Assembly (NCBI GenBank): GCA_907163375.1
Contig: CAJQUW010001972.1
Coordinates: 1,092,001-1,156,000, forward strand
DNA from: Prostheceraeus crozeri
Taxonomy: Eukaryota; Platyhelminthes; Polycladida; Euryleptidae
Reading direction: 5' to 3'
DNA length: 64,000 bases
Of this stretch, positions 24,560 to 37,025 are shown piece after piece (the first letter of the stretch is position 1; each line of letters starts with the position of its first letter). Both the position numbers and the translations under genes were made by a program. The notes under the pieces were generated by a model. It did no database searches and was not told where the DNA came from. It worked only from the letters and a program-made list of their open reading frames with translations.

Positions 24560-25127
24560 ATCTTCAATACTAAACGAATGATCGTGAGGTTAGTCAACAG
24601 CGTCATCCAAGCGTCTGCGCGTCGATACACTATGCATACCCTGCACACTATTAATCTTATTGTTGCATTTTGGTATGACAATTTTCTGATCAGCTTGCGA
24701 ATGAAAGAATCAGTCGGCCTCATTTTGTAGGCGTGAATGAAATTGACAGAGGTAGTGTCCGTTCCTTGGCGAAGCGTAGCGCAGCCAACTAGGGTTCCCT
24801 GGCTGTGGGAGCTATTCGAGACACACTATATTCATCACCGCGTCCTCGCACTCTTTCTGAGTTGCGAATCCTCTTTGAGAACTTGTTGCGGAAGATCCCC
24901 ATTGAAATCATCGAAAAAGCCTACCATTCGTTTCTCAAGCGTTGCAAGTTTGTATGTTGCAAACCAAGGTGGACACTTTGAACAGCTACTATGATACTTT
25001 TCCTACTACATTTCAAATACAGTTTGTTTTATACGATAGCTATTGTACATTTTCATCATTAAAATTCAAGTCTGAAGGGATTTATATTTCTTGGATAAAT
25101 CGGCGGGATCAACGTGAACACCCTGTA

Positions 25128-27059
25128 TAGAAAATGCAATAAACTTAATTTCACAAATTATAACTCATTTCTCGTTGCTATTCTTGTATAATTCGTTAGT
25201 ACTGTCGTGTAAAAGTGATCTACCTCATAACAATTTGCTTAATAATTGTTCTTGTAACACTAGGTCAAGTGTTTTTGTTCAGACGTTGATATCATACACT
25301 GATAAGGTTACTAATTGATAGCAAGAAGTAATTCTTAATTAGAGAGCAAACAAATAAAAGGGTGTATCAAGCACTTGATGCCACAAACGTCTTTCGATAT
25401 AATTGAAACGATATTCGCATCGTAGACAAACTTGTTAATAAATACAGTAATGAGAAGACTCTACTATTTTTCCAGACTAAAGTGCTTCATTTCAACGTGC
25501 TCCAATTACAAGTGTGTAATTAGGTGTCGTTGAGAGGTGATAATAACGAATATGTGTTACTAATTTCCGGAAAGTTTTCGAAGAATTCGCAAAAATATCA
25601 TTTCAGAAGAGGTAGCATTGATTTCGCTACAATAGATTACATATTCAAGTTGAGGGGAAGAGATGTCTGGAATATTATTCATTGATTTTGAGGAGAGTCG
25701 AATATATCTTGAGTGGAGATTTAGCAGTGACTCATCAGGCCAGCCATTACCATAAACGGATGAAAATTTTAAGGACAAAACAAAAGAACGTACCGGTATG
25801 TAAATCACAGTGGTATATCTTTGACAAGCGAAGATATTTATGGGATCTGTGAGCTTTGAATGGGTCAGTAAAACACTAGTTGACTGTAACACAAATCCGC
25901 TGTCTTTTACGTTAGGATATTCTGACAGTTGTCAAGTATTTAGGCCCCATTTAATTATTACCTATGACATTCTTTACTGATTTTCTATTCTTCACTTACA
26001 ATAGGTCTATTTAATGGAGGGTCTATTTTAGGCTGTATCACTACAAACATTATATTTGGAGATTAATTATGAATGATGAAATTTAAGACAGTGCTAAACA
26101 TTATGTTTCACCTGATTTTAAAATCAAAACAAAACGTCCTAAGTAAACTGTACACAGGGAATAGAAGTTAATGATACTTAAATGAACACAGGGAAAAGAC
26201 TGATTGCTTACGTACATCCTCAAAACTTCTATCTTAGTTTACGTTGTGGAATAGAATACTGCACCAAAAATATAATGCACATTCAGCATTGATTTGTGCA
26301 AAAATTTGCATCTATTTTTTCAAGTAAAATCTCGGCATTACCATTGGGGTAAGTCTGCTACTATTTGTATATTTATGTATATTTATGCGATTCGAATTAC
26401 AAATAATTGAGTTTATTGTCTCATAAGGCTATAATGATCATTAGCATGTGAAATTTGCGCTTGATCATCAACATTTCTTACATACATGTATATCTTTAGA
26501 CTTAAAAAGTATCAAATGCTGTGAACATGGAATGAGTTATTTATAAGCAATATATCTAGAAAATATTCCGTTAGAAAGCGGGTCTATTTAGACCTACGTC
26601 CAGAAACGGTAAGTCAATTGATGCTCCATATGAACATTTAGTAATAGAAAACTGAAAACTTTCGGATAGACCAGTAGAAAGTTTTAAATGCTGCTAAGAG
26701 TGTCTTGCTACATTAATATCTGTCATATCATGTGATATTATTATTTTTTTTATTAATGTTATATTTTCTCTGGGGCAGTTTCATCAAGACCGAAATTTGG
26801 AACGGTCAGGCGCAGTCCGCTCAAACTCCCCTTGTAGAAAGAAGAGGGTTATTCGTGTACTCTTGTAGAAGTTAGAACGCTCAAACTTTTCTGATTCATT
26901 GACGAAAATGCTCACCTTGGCCGGGCTCGATCCAATTTCAGCCTCCCGGATGATCGGGTAGCACGGGGTGGCCCCCGTGACGAAAATGAGGTGATTAAAT
27001 TTGCCTTCTTCATGAGTGATTTACGCAATTCGCACAATTTCATTTCAAATGATCCTGCA
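25128..27059. other. No gene recognised
   Basis: AT-rich sequence. Near 26904-26914 and 26979-26989 TGACGAAAATG occurs as a direct repeat around about 65 GC-rich bases whose complement contains a tRNA T-arm-like GGATCGAGCCC. It may be a SINE scrap, but the evidence is thin. Confidence 0.4.
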
Positions 27060-28110
27060 CAATACTGTCTCACTAAATTGTTATTCTGCGATAACTAAAC
27101 CAGCAATCTGACTGTGTACGAGTGGTTGCTTTAGACTTTTCTAAAGCTTTTGACAAACTGAGACACAGATCAGTTATCAAGTCGTGTGTAAATGTTTGGT
27201 AGCCTGCTGAGTTGATACGATGGATTCTTCATAGTTCGACATCAAGATTGGTTATTTATCTATCACACATCATGGGCTCATTTGACTAATACAGTTAAAA
27301 GCCCAGGGTAGCGAAATGGGCCTATCTTGCTTTGTGTCGATATCGACTTTCTAATCTCTGTATGCTCTCATTTCACTTTGAAACAGGCATGTAGATGATC
27401 TGACAATTTTGTACCTTATTAGGGATACGTCAGATAACAATTTACAGAGAGAACTCGATAGCGTCGTTCAGTGGTCAAACTAAAATGGACTTTGCATGAA
27501 TTTTCGAAGTGTCATGTTTGGAACATTGTCACGGGAATTAATTTAATTGTCAGCTATGTTAGCTTGTGTGAGGACGACAGTTTGAAGAATATTCATTTCT
27601 CTAATGTTTGGGATGTCATTTGTCGTCGGATATGAACTGGAACAAGCATATAGATTACTTGATAAAGGAAGCATCTAATCTGCTGCTTCTCATTTAGTAC
27701 TTAAAGAGGGCTAGCACATCCTCGCATGTGATTTTCATGGCATATTGCAGTTTCGCACATGCCCAATTTCGTTGCATTGTTATCCAACCTTCTGCTACGA
27801 TTCTAAATATTTGCTTAAACAAACTGAAGAAACTTTGCGTCATGTAGGTGATTGTGAATGCACTAATGAGACTTTATTATTATTATTCATGTGTAGGAAA
27901 CTCTTCAATGGTGCTGTCTTGAATCCTTCTCGTTTTTGTGAATTTTTCCTCTACCGTGACTTTCGACTTCTGCATTTCCACTAGGGGCATACGCAAAATG
28001 AAACGTCCTATGACGGACCTTGAACTTCTTTCAAATTCTTTTACTTTGTATTGTCGTTGATTCACATCAGTATAGGTTTGTAATTCTTTATTGCATTTTT
28101 TCCATCGTCG
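27060..28110 (+). pseudogene. Old decayed LINE fragment
   Basis: Without one open frame, conceptual codons still read VRVVALDFSKAFDKLRHRSV near 27117-27178, the catalytic RT block A of LINEs. Downstream are ELDSVVQWS, then DMNWNKHIDYLIKEAS with LLLI and LKRAS, matching the order of the RT thumb region, and KYLLKQTEETLRHVG. Many stops and frame changes separate the blocks, so this is much older than the other LINEs here. Its exact ends are not visible. Confidence 0.7.
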
Positions 28111-28699
28111 CATTATTTATCATGTGCTCACCGTCCTTGTGAGGCAAATAAATTCTTTATCAAGTGCGGAGACTATTCCAACGTCTGTCATTATCATAGC
28201 AACTGAGTATGATCCTCATCTACATGTACTTTGTCTATGCATGCATAGTCCTTCATCCAAACGTTCTAACTTTACTATTACAGTCAAATTTTCCTTTATC
28301 TTTAAGTTCATACTTTTTTGATCTGATGTCCCTTGAGGAAAACTGTGAAACAGATGCGCCTCCTATTCTAAAACGAGCATAGTGCGATAGGGTATAGAAA
28401 TGGAGCGAAATTTCCTCGCCTTCAGACAAACGCCTTCATCTGAGCGAAGGGATTCAGTCATTTTGTGCTTTTGTACGCTGATTGATTTGATTTATTAGAT
28501 CCTTTGCCACCCCGTCACTTGTAAAAAAACTGTGGATGAGCGTATATGATGAATTAAGGTCTACATCAAGACTATAAATACTTATACTCGTAGCAGTGGT
28601 AGGACATCATTATATGAACTCACTTTCTGTTGAGGATCCACTAACAATGAGCACAATCATGTTCATTTGATTATTGCTACAGATCTACACATATTTTTA

Positions 28700-28840
28700 T
28701 CAAATCTGAAATCACAAAACAGACATAGCCACCACGAGTCATGTTTCGGCCTGTTGGGCATGATCAGTCGTGACTAGGTTTGAACCAGGGACGTTGGAGC
28801 AAGCAACCCCTCTACCCACAAGGCCACTGGACCATCTGTT
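28700..28840 (-). repeat. tRNA-derived SINE-like unit 1
   Basis: On the minus strand the head reads TGGCCTTGTGGGTAGAG (28810-28826), like a pol III A box, followed by GGTTCAAACC (28777-28786), like a B box. The body then contains CCAACAGGCCGAA (about 28746-28758), shared with the unit at 56365. The 3' end and target duplication are not clear. Confidence 0.6.
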
Positions 28841-28859
28841 GAGAGCTTGAATTAGAATC

Positions 28860-30936
28860 GGAGCCTACCCTGGAATATGGTTCAGAACGTACTATAAGAT
28901 TTCATTCTGGTGCAGGATGATTTTCCATTCAGTTTGTGATACAATTGCATTTAACAATTCAAGCTGAGCAAGGGATTATAGTAGGTCAATTCTAGCATTT
29001 TGGCTTCGTGCAATACTTTGATCATTGATTGCAAAACCAGTCATCTTTTTGGCAACGCAAAGAGAACTCAATCAATGTATTACTTATAAGCATTACTATC
29101 CCCTGCTATTTATCTAGCAAATTAACTTCTGTCAATATGATGACTTTTTCATCCCTGTTTTGCCAACACACATTATTTGTGCTGAATGTAATTAATCTAA
29201 TTTATATGCAAGTGAGCACACTTGCATGAATGAGAAAGTTCTCTGGGAATTCTGCTGGACGTTAGAAAACCTACAAGTTTCCTTGCATTTTCATTGTTTA
29301 ATCATGGCACAAAACTTGTATTATTGCAATTCAGAGAGAAGTGGCGAACTTTGGTTTCAAATTTCTTCAATGCATAACTCAGTAATTTAGAACAGTCTCT
29401 TGAGAGCTCATTCTCAATCCATTTGGACGAAGATGAATGTAAATTCTTACGATAAATTTGAGCTTCCAAGTTGTTGGAAAGTACAAATTCAAAATGTCAA
29501 TTGAAAGCTACTTGAAACAATAAGATGAAACACTTAACTTTGTTTAGAAAGGCAGATGAATATTTTCATTTATTCATAAGATTGATTTTCGTGAGATTAT
29601 GAAAATATCATGAAAAACTTAAGATTGAATCATGAAAATTAGCAATAATTTTATCCAGACATACAATTGATGAAAGAATGCGGCTTGTTGCATTGTCTGA
29701 GGAGTAAAGTAGGCACTTTTCAAATTTGGTAGATAGATCTTTCTTAAAATTTTGTATTGTTACTTTCATATTATTTACTAGACTAACTACTTGTCTGTCA
29801 AAATTTATCAAAATACTAGCTGTGAAAGCTTTGAGTAAAAAAAAATAGTTAGAAAATCTTTTTAAAGATTTTAGGACACTCATGGGTAACAGTAGAGTTC
29901 AATCAGAAGTTGTAATTTTGATTTTCTATGCTTTGATAGTATTGCAGCTTTGACCAAATTATCGTGTAAGAAATTTTTCATATAATTTAGACAAATGAAA
30001 CTGTCTATTGCGACTAAGTACGACGCCAATGATTACTTCTCCTATGATGCTGATTCTTGTGAGGTGCATAAGTAAGTCAATATGTTTTGGTTGAGAACAG
30101 TGATATTTCTCATTTTTTTGAAAGATTGCAGCATGGAAAATTATCGCAACGAAGAGATGAGAAAAGGAAAAAATTGATTATCTAGCGTCATACATAATCT
30201 TTCAAAGCAAAAGAAAAATTTCAAAGAAAAATGTTCAAAGCAAAATCTCCTTAGTAACTTAATCAACGAATAAATGAATAATTTGAAATGATTCAAGCTT
30301 TGATGTGCATGTATGTGGTCTTCAACTGAATTGCATTTCATGTGCTAGTGAAACTCGCATGTATACTCGTACATGAACGGCGCTCATTTCTCTACATCGA
30401 ACTTGAACTGAGGGTCATTCAAGTTTTGGTTATAAACGATATCAAACGCCTCTCATGCTTATTTTTGATTGAAATTTTTGAAGTGCGTGGCAGACAATGT
30501 CATTTGAACCTAATTAGTTTTTATCCGGTACTATATCGATCGATACTTCGACACTGTATCAAATACTAGCCTATCGGATACTACATCTGATGTCTCAAGT
30601 AGATTAGAAAATATGAGGAAAGATTGTGTCACATCAAATTATTTTCATCCCATGTTATTATGGACATGTCAATACAATGAGTATCAAAACTTGAATTAAA
30701 GTATACTTGATTTAATAGTGAACCGCAAATGCAACAAGCTTGTTGCATCAAGCAGAATGAAAAACAACGCAAGAACATGTGGATGCAGGGCATACGACAC
30801 CTTCATATTACACAAAACCATGGATAATTGTCAGTAACGCAAGTGGCTCTGAGTACGTAAAATTGTCTATGGGAAAATTAAGGATGGATAGAAGATGACA
30901 ATCAGTTCTGTGATATCGCTATGTAATCCGATCGTC
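28860..30936. other. No recognisable content
   Basis: AT-rich, without supported genes. A perfect 16 bp palindrome GCAACAAGCTTGTTGC lies near 30729-30744. Confidence 0.45.
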
Positions 30937-31880
30937 TAAACCTTCGCTCCACTGGGGTGTTTTTCCCGAACGCGCCACATCATTGGGGGGCGAATTTCAC
31001 CCCCTGTTGATCTCCCAAATTGTGGCACCAATTTTTCCAAACCACACATCAATCGAATAGGCATTGAAAATGGATTCAGAAAAACAGCATCAGTTCTATT
31101 TCTAAGGTCATCCCTGGGTTGAGGTGAAGGTCAAAGGTCAAAAAGCGCCAATTTTCATCAAATTTCCATTAGATCACTATTTGAAATGGAAAATGACAAC
31201 AAAAACTAAAATACCATACACCAATCGAAAGATCTGGTTGAGGTGACTAATAAAATGATGATTATTAATCGCTATGAGATTACATCATTGCATTGAATGA
31301 GGTCCAATAATTCAAAGTTTTAGTTCAACTAAATTAGCACTAAGATCGCACATTTTAGTATTTTGTTTCTACAGGTGAAGAGACAACCCAATTTGGTGAA
31401 GCTTTATCGAGACACTGAGGCTAAAAGCAACATGATTCTGAAATTTTTTTAATAATTGCAAATTAAAAGCAGAACTGAAAAGTACAAAAATAATAAAAAG
31501 TCATAATTGAAATTTTCAAACATCCATATTTGTTAAGCAGATAATTTCAAATTCAAAGATTTTGCATTTGTGAATATCTCAAAATCAATAGGAAAAGTAC
31601 TTTATGCAATCTCAACTTATTTCATAAAGAATTGATGCCGCAATACACATTAAAAAATGAATATATACCGAAAAGGGCCAAAAAATTCCAGACATTCAAA
31701 TTTTAAAATAGCTCTCATGCCAAAAGTAAATTGCCAAATTCATTATCCTTCTGTCAAAAGTTGCACAATATGTAGAAAGTATGTTTCTAGAAATCTGGTG
31801 GCCATAGCTTGCTTGGATTAAAAGATATTCAAAAAATTCGCCAGGGGGCGAAAAACGCCCCCAGAGGGGCGAGGGTTATT
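30937..31880. repeat. Inverted-repeat-bounded unit of about 940 bp
   Basis: The left end TAAACCTTCGCTCCACTGGG pairs with the right end (complement TAACCCTCGCCCCTCTGGGG) over about 38 bp, including a shared GTTTTTC block. The ends are much richer in GC than the interior. It looks like a nonautonomous DNA transposon. No protein is encoded and the target duplication is uncertain. Confidence 0.5.
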
Positions 31881-33803
31881 ATGACTAATTCCTTGGAATT
31901 TACCTTGCTGTGGTTGTCATAGTTCACTTCATCATTCAAAAAGCTTCGATTTTGATTTGAGACCACCAAATTGATTATTATTATTGTTTAAATTAACTGA
32001 ACCTTTTACTGTTTTGGTGTAATTTCAAAAAGAATGATGAGTTGCTCGACCGCAGACAATGCAAACAAACAAAGGGTCAAAGAACCAATTATTCCGTTTG
32101 AGTAATTGCTTGAGGATTGAGAAGCTATTTCACCTGCTCCAAAATATCCGGATCATTACGTAATAGATTTGCATAGACGATAAGTCCTTATAAAGAGGCA
32201 CATCAGTAATTTCCAGTTTCTTGGGAAATAATAAGATTGGAGTTACGTAATCGCGCAACATCTACCCGCCTCATGAAACAATCATTTGAACTCAACACAC
32301 TTAATCGCTCCCTTCGCTTGATGGATGATGAAGAATTTCTGCAGGAGAATAATATGAGACGTGTGATCAAAACTCGACTGAAACATGCTTCATAATTAGC
32401 TCCTGACAGCTGACTGCTAGAGATGTTGTCTGAACTCAGAAGCTCTATCAATATATGCCATCCACAACAGTTTTCAAAGTTTGGAGTGTTTGCGATTCCT
32501 CTTCAAGAAAATGTTGTCTGTACTTTCCGAATTCTAATAACACATTAGTCTATCTTAAGATATACCTGTCAAGATCTGTAAGACCGAATGCAGGAACTCT
32601 TATTTTTGATAAATTTGGCTTGTTCCTTTACAGAAATGATAATTAAGGCTCACTTGTTTTCGGAATGATTCTTTGTGTTGTAATCCTCAAAACAATTTTA
32701 TGCAAATTTTTAGCCATACCGTTCGAATTGATAAGATAATCATTTGTATTGCGTTATTACTTTTATGCAGAAGGTCGGGCAAAATATTTCTAGTTTTATA
32801 TTACACATTCCTATAAAGATAATATAATGCAAAAAATCAGTTTCGAGTGATTCGAGTAATCAATGTTTTAGTTGACTTTGTCTTGACGCATGGTTATCCT
32901 TCCTCTTCAAACAACGTGGAGGTTTCTGCACTTATCATTCGTAGTTTTTAATCTTTAAATCTTAGAATATATACAGCCCTATTTCATTACCTACCGACGC
33001 ATCACTGATGACCGCGTCATCCAAAACTTGTGTTAGCCGTGTTTATGACCAGTAAAAAAGTAAAGTAAAACTTCGCGACACAAATGATTTTATAATCATC
33101 GAAAATACATCGTGAACAAATGTCATTTTTTGTGTTCTTTACTACTCCCATGTTGCACGTGCAACTGTGAATAGCGCTGTAACTGTGCCGCTCCCAAACC
33201 AGGTGATGAAGAACTCGAGATTGATAACCGCGCTAGTCATACAGCATACCTCCTCAACGAATATGGCTGACATTGAATCATGATGCATAAAGATAATCAA
33301 TACATTAAATTCGATATTTCGACAACATCACCAATTGATGTGGGTAAAGTTACTGAATTGCCTTGACAGGTATGAAGTCGGTCATCTTGACAATTGTATA
33401 TCTTTATCATTTTTATATTCTCTATCAACCATCTCATGATTTCCATCACATACTTTTACGCCAAAATGAAGACCGTTGCAGTGATGATCTAGCATATTTT
33501 AACTACATGCATGACATTTTGTGAATCTAAAATCATTGAGATGCCGTGCAATGATCAGATGGTGCTAATTAGTTAATAGACACCGGGGTAAACGAGTAAT
33601 TATTGTGCATGGAATTAGTGAATGAGGTGTTTAGAGCATTTAAATTACCGCGATCTTATCTATGTGACGAGATATCGCAGTTACCTTAGAAGTAAAGTTG
33701 GCCAATTGCAAGATCAAGCACTGCTTTCATAAAGGTGCGTAACAAAGTTTCTTCCAAGCCGTTTACAATAATTTTGTCAAAGCATTGACTAACAGGCACA
33801 CCC
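31881..33803. other. No recognisable content
   Basis: AT-rich sequence with only short open frames of no known family. Confidence 0.45.
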
Positions 33804-33927
33804 TTAGGGTCCATTCACATCGCACGCGGCAAGGTCTTTGTGGGAACAGCTCCATAAATTTATTAAGGTTCCGAACGGAAATTCTGGACGCGTAAGGACG
33901 CGTCGCGTCCGGTGTGAATGGACCTTT
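33804..33927. repeat. Short MITE with GGTCCATTCACA ends
   Basis: GGTCCATTCACA at 33808-33819 pairs with TGTGAATGGACC at 33913-33924, followed inward by GC-rich CACGCG and CGCGTCC arms. The unit is about 120 bp. The target duplication is not resolved. Confidence 0.6.
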
Positions 33928-36225
33928 TGAATTCCTACGTTCTATAATAATAAAAGATTAGAACGGGCACAGACATTGAAAGCAATAAGAAGTCGTGGAC
34001 AAGCATGGTCTATCAACATTGACCTAAAAACAGCTGAGAAGACCATCAACAAGCCGCCATTTTTCAGTCTAGTCTCACTAACTTTAAGCAAAGTGAAAAG
34101 TTGGATTTCGATGGGTGTTCCTGACGATTGGATTTCAATTCCCTAAATTGTCATAATACTACTCTCAGTAGTCTTTTGTTAGTAATCTTTCTTACAATCC
34201 ACATAATGAAAAAGTTCACCATACATAGCTTTGGAATCATCATAAGACACCTTCCGAAAACATAAGATTTCCGCTCAATGAGACTAAGTAAGCGAGGATT
34301 AAATTAAGTCTGTACATAATTCCTGCTTGATGTTAGTATTAGCGTTTTGGATGGCAATGGTACAATTAATCCTGTTTTTTGCCGAGACGATTTACCCCCT
34401 AACGCGTTCACAGGGACGAGTCATTGTCAGTAAGTAAACATTTGATGTAATATGACGGCAACAGTTTGTACTCGATTTATCGGTATGCAAGCTCAAAGAG
34501 GACGGATTAAATGATTTGATTCACATGAGTTGATGTTATAAAAAAGTTTTCAAAGTCAGAGCCGGTCGGAACAAAAATAAAACTCGATTGTGATTGAAAG
34601 GCAGATTAAAAGAAATATTGAGGTAACAAGAAAGCAATGAAAATTGATTTGAAATCTACCCGACCCATTTGTGGTTTCAAATATACAGGTCCGGTCCAAG
34701 TTCGCATGAAAATGTCATTCGAGAATTTTCAATTTCAATTTGCTGATCAAATGCAGATCAAAGCGAGTCGAGATTGTTCATAAAGCATACCAAGCAAATA
34801 TTCTCACCTCTGAAGATTATTGAAAGAACTCATTGCTTTAGATGTATATCTACTTTTTTTCAAACTTTCAGCCATATTAAATGCAGCAGATTGACCTTCT
34901 CTATTATGTGCTATTCATCGTTGCTTTGTCAAGAAAAGATAGCCAATTATAGAAGCCTTAAAAATTCACATTAAGATGCATTGTCTTGCTCAGTGAGGCA
35001 GCATTAAGGAACTTCACAACTCTTTTGTTAAGTCTATTAAAACTTTTTTAAAGAATCACGAGGAAACGCCATCCTGATATCATTTCAATGCCTTTTTCCA
35101 GACAGAGAATAACTACCTTAACTATTTTTCATTGTGCATTGTCATGCTCAAGTATAAGGCTAAGGCAAGATGACAGCATACATTTGACGTGAAGCCAGAA
35201 CTTCTCAAACAATGCTCATTTCTAAGTGAAGTTTGATGCTTGAAGAGTTATGTCGCTATAAAATTCATTCTGCATATATTGAAGTCTTCAATTTAATCAT
35301 TTGTGTAAAGGTGAGTAGTTGTGTAAAGAAGAGTCTGTGGCGTCTGACAGCTGATTCTGATGTGCTCTCTGTAATTTAATTAAGTTTATTTTTGATAGTG
35401 ATCAAACAACATTTTTTTTTATCATTATTGAAAGTTTAACTTTGAATCAGCATTGGCAAGAGGAAGTCGATAGAAGTCTTTTTGAGGCATGGACAGTGGA
35501 TAGTGCTTTGTCAATGCGTGTAAAATTCCAAGGGTCATAATATTCAATATTTTGTCGGATTCCAAATCGCGTCATACATTTGCTATATTCAAGCAAAGAA
35601 TGGTTTTTACTCACCAATACTCACATAGTTGACCAGTCGTCGGGAAAACATTTTGTCATCAAAGGTAAGTTAGAAAAAATTCCTCAAAGTTTTGGTCGAT
35701 AGTTTCTTAAATTAAAAGTAAGTTAAGTCAGACGGGCCTTCGGCGTCCACCGCCTTCCAACGGTCGATGGTAACAGACGGGATGCAACTGTGTGAAGTAT
35801 TTATTCGAAGATGTATGTGAGTTATGTTACGAAGTGTGTTGACTGTTTGCATGAAGATGGATTTGTTAAGTGAGATTGTAGTCTGGAATTTCGTGTTTTC
35901 TGTTGATCTGCGGTTTAAGCCATAGAAATTGACAACAATAAAACCTCTAGAATGGAAATTAAGCTTCATGCAATGCACAATAGCGACACATAAATCGCAC
36001 GCATTTTCACTTAGATGCACCTGCCAACGTCTATATCATTGGGTTAGAATTAGTCACATGAGTAAATCGAAGCTTTTAATTGGTTCTTCATGTCCCAACT
36101 TAGTTCCCTCGGATGTGCCGCGACCTTGAGTCAATTTCCATTCTAGCGAACTTCAGATAAACAGTTTATTTCTATGGTTTAAGCTGTGTTATTGCTTTGG
36201 CCTCTGCTATTGTTGTGTCTCGAGT
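33928..36225. other. No recognisable content
   Basis: AT-rich, with short overlapping frames on both strands near 35712-36129 that match nothing I know. Confidence 0.45.
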
Positions 36226-37025
36226 GTTGCGCACACAGAATTAGACAGTTTAATCGTATCACTTTGCTGGAAGTGCAAACTGATTCAAAACAATGACACA
36301 TGCAGGAACTTATTAAGTGGGCAAAAAGAATTCCTTGATACCTTTCAGAGATAGGAAAAATAGTCGTGCGTCGCTTGCGGATTGCCGTGAATTCCTTTAA
36401 AATGCTCCGATCGCCACGATTCCTTCAGATTCGAAGAATTCAAATCATTGCGCAAAAGTTTTCTCGATGATGTTATGGGCATTCCGATCATCATTAAAAA
36501 AGTTAGCAGGCGCACGAAAAAACGTTCACAAACTTCTCCGTAGAACTTGACATCGACTGTGTCTCTTTGCTGTGTGATCCGGTTGATAACTGTCACTGAA
36601 ACTTCAGACAATTTTGCGTGTTTAATGTTGAACTGACTGCTCATTGTTCGATTTCTATGGTATTATGTCAGCAGATCGTGCATTTCATGGGCATTACATG
36701 TTCCAATGTTTCCTTTCTAGTCAAACAGAAGAAGAGACGACCGGTGTTACAGTTCTCTCTCTCCCTCTGTCTCAGTTTCCTACCGGAAACTAAAACCATG
36801 GTTTAATATTCCGATAGGAAAATTAAACCCAACATTTTTAAGTGTGTTTTAATTTCCCACTGGTTTTCCCCTGGTGTTGCGGCTTCTAGTTTCCTAATAG
36901 GAAAATAAAACCTGGTATCATTTTCCTACTAGGAAGCTAAAACCATGGTTTTATTTTCCGATCGGAAACTAAAACCTAGGGAAACTGAATCTCGTAACAC
37001 CGGTCTAATTCTATGGTTGCGCAAC
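36226..37025 (-). repeat. Dispersed TIR repeat (Rep-A), copy 2, with a nested MITE
   Basis: Ends GTTGCGCACACAGAATTAG (left) and, as complement, GTTGCGCAACCATAGAATT (right) form an inverted repeat of about 20 bp. Without the MITE at 36746-36998 and one target copy the unit is about 540 bp and aligns to 22-555 in inverse orientation. Confidence 0.65.
36746..36998. mobile_element. 253 bp MITE with 6 bp target duplication
   Basis: ACCGGT is duplicated at 36740-36745 and 36999-37004. The empty site in Rep-A copy 1 reads ACCTTT at the same position and length, which supports a 6 bp duplication. The ends begin GTTAC, and the inside has repeated palindromic units built from TTTCC…GGAAA and TAAAACCATGGTTTTA. 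The superfamily is not assigned; 6-7 bp duplications are known for Dada elements. Confidence 0.6.

Larger units (their letters stand above)
19365..24800 (-). mobile_element. P element copy 1, internally deleted, with a LINE inside
   Basis: Ends are CAGGGAACC…GGTTCCCT(G), with inverted repeats of about 48 bp. GCTGTGG (7 bp, or 8 bp as GGCTGTGG) is duplicated on each side (19357-19364 and 24801-24808), interrupting the mariner codons NDFWLW. A second inner repeat pair, like CGCCTACA..ATGAGGCCGA, lies inside the ends. Excluding LINE-B the element is about 2.4 kb. Compared with copy 2 it lacks the segment equivalent to about 50735-51711, replaced by a short filler with a C run near 19478-19485. 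Such deletions are the usual product of interrupted gap repair after P excision. Confidence 0.85.
17491..24981 (+). pseudogene. Mariner-type transposase, in four pieces
   Basis: The coding pieces are about 17491-17775, 18512-18746, 19059-19364 and 24802-24981. Seen in order are CEEARRLF and RTLRDW in the DNA-binding part, LGSVNNIL, FSDEACFHINGSVNRRN with the first catalytic-region acids, FQQDGAPAHY with the second Asp, and SPDVSVNDFWLW near the third catalytic position. The last piece carries AIRDTLY, TLSELR and IEIIEKAYHSFLKRC up to a TGA at 24979-24981. This layout is the DDE transposase of Tc1/mariner elements. Besides the insertions, there is an in-frame stop near 17722 and one base missing at the NDFWLWG-AIRD join (about 24808). 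Confidence 0.8.
17238..25125 (+). mobile_element. Tc1/mariner element holding three further insertions
   Basis: The ends CAGGGTGTTCACG and CGTGAACACCCTG form inverted repeats of about 28 bp with one mismatch. They are flanked by TA on both sides (17236-17237 and 25126-25127), the target duplication of IS630/Tc1/mariner elements. Removing the nested MITEs at 17776-18508 and 18747-19049 and the P element at 19365-24800 leaves about 1.4 kb, a normal mariner size. A tandem duplication of about 65 bp lies just inside the left end (about 17280-17425). The transposase is broken. Confidence 0.85.

Noticed and set aside
26904-26989. A tRNA gene in the GC-rich stretch between TGACGAAAATG repeats
   Set aside because: Only a T-arm-like string is visible; no cloverleaf can be drawn with confidence.
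36345-36644. Rep-A reading frame (MSSQFNIKHA…) as a conserved small protein
   Set aside because: The frame in the other copy is disrupted by indels, and similarity at the protein level follows from DNA similarity.
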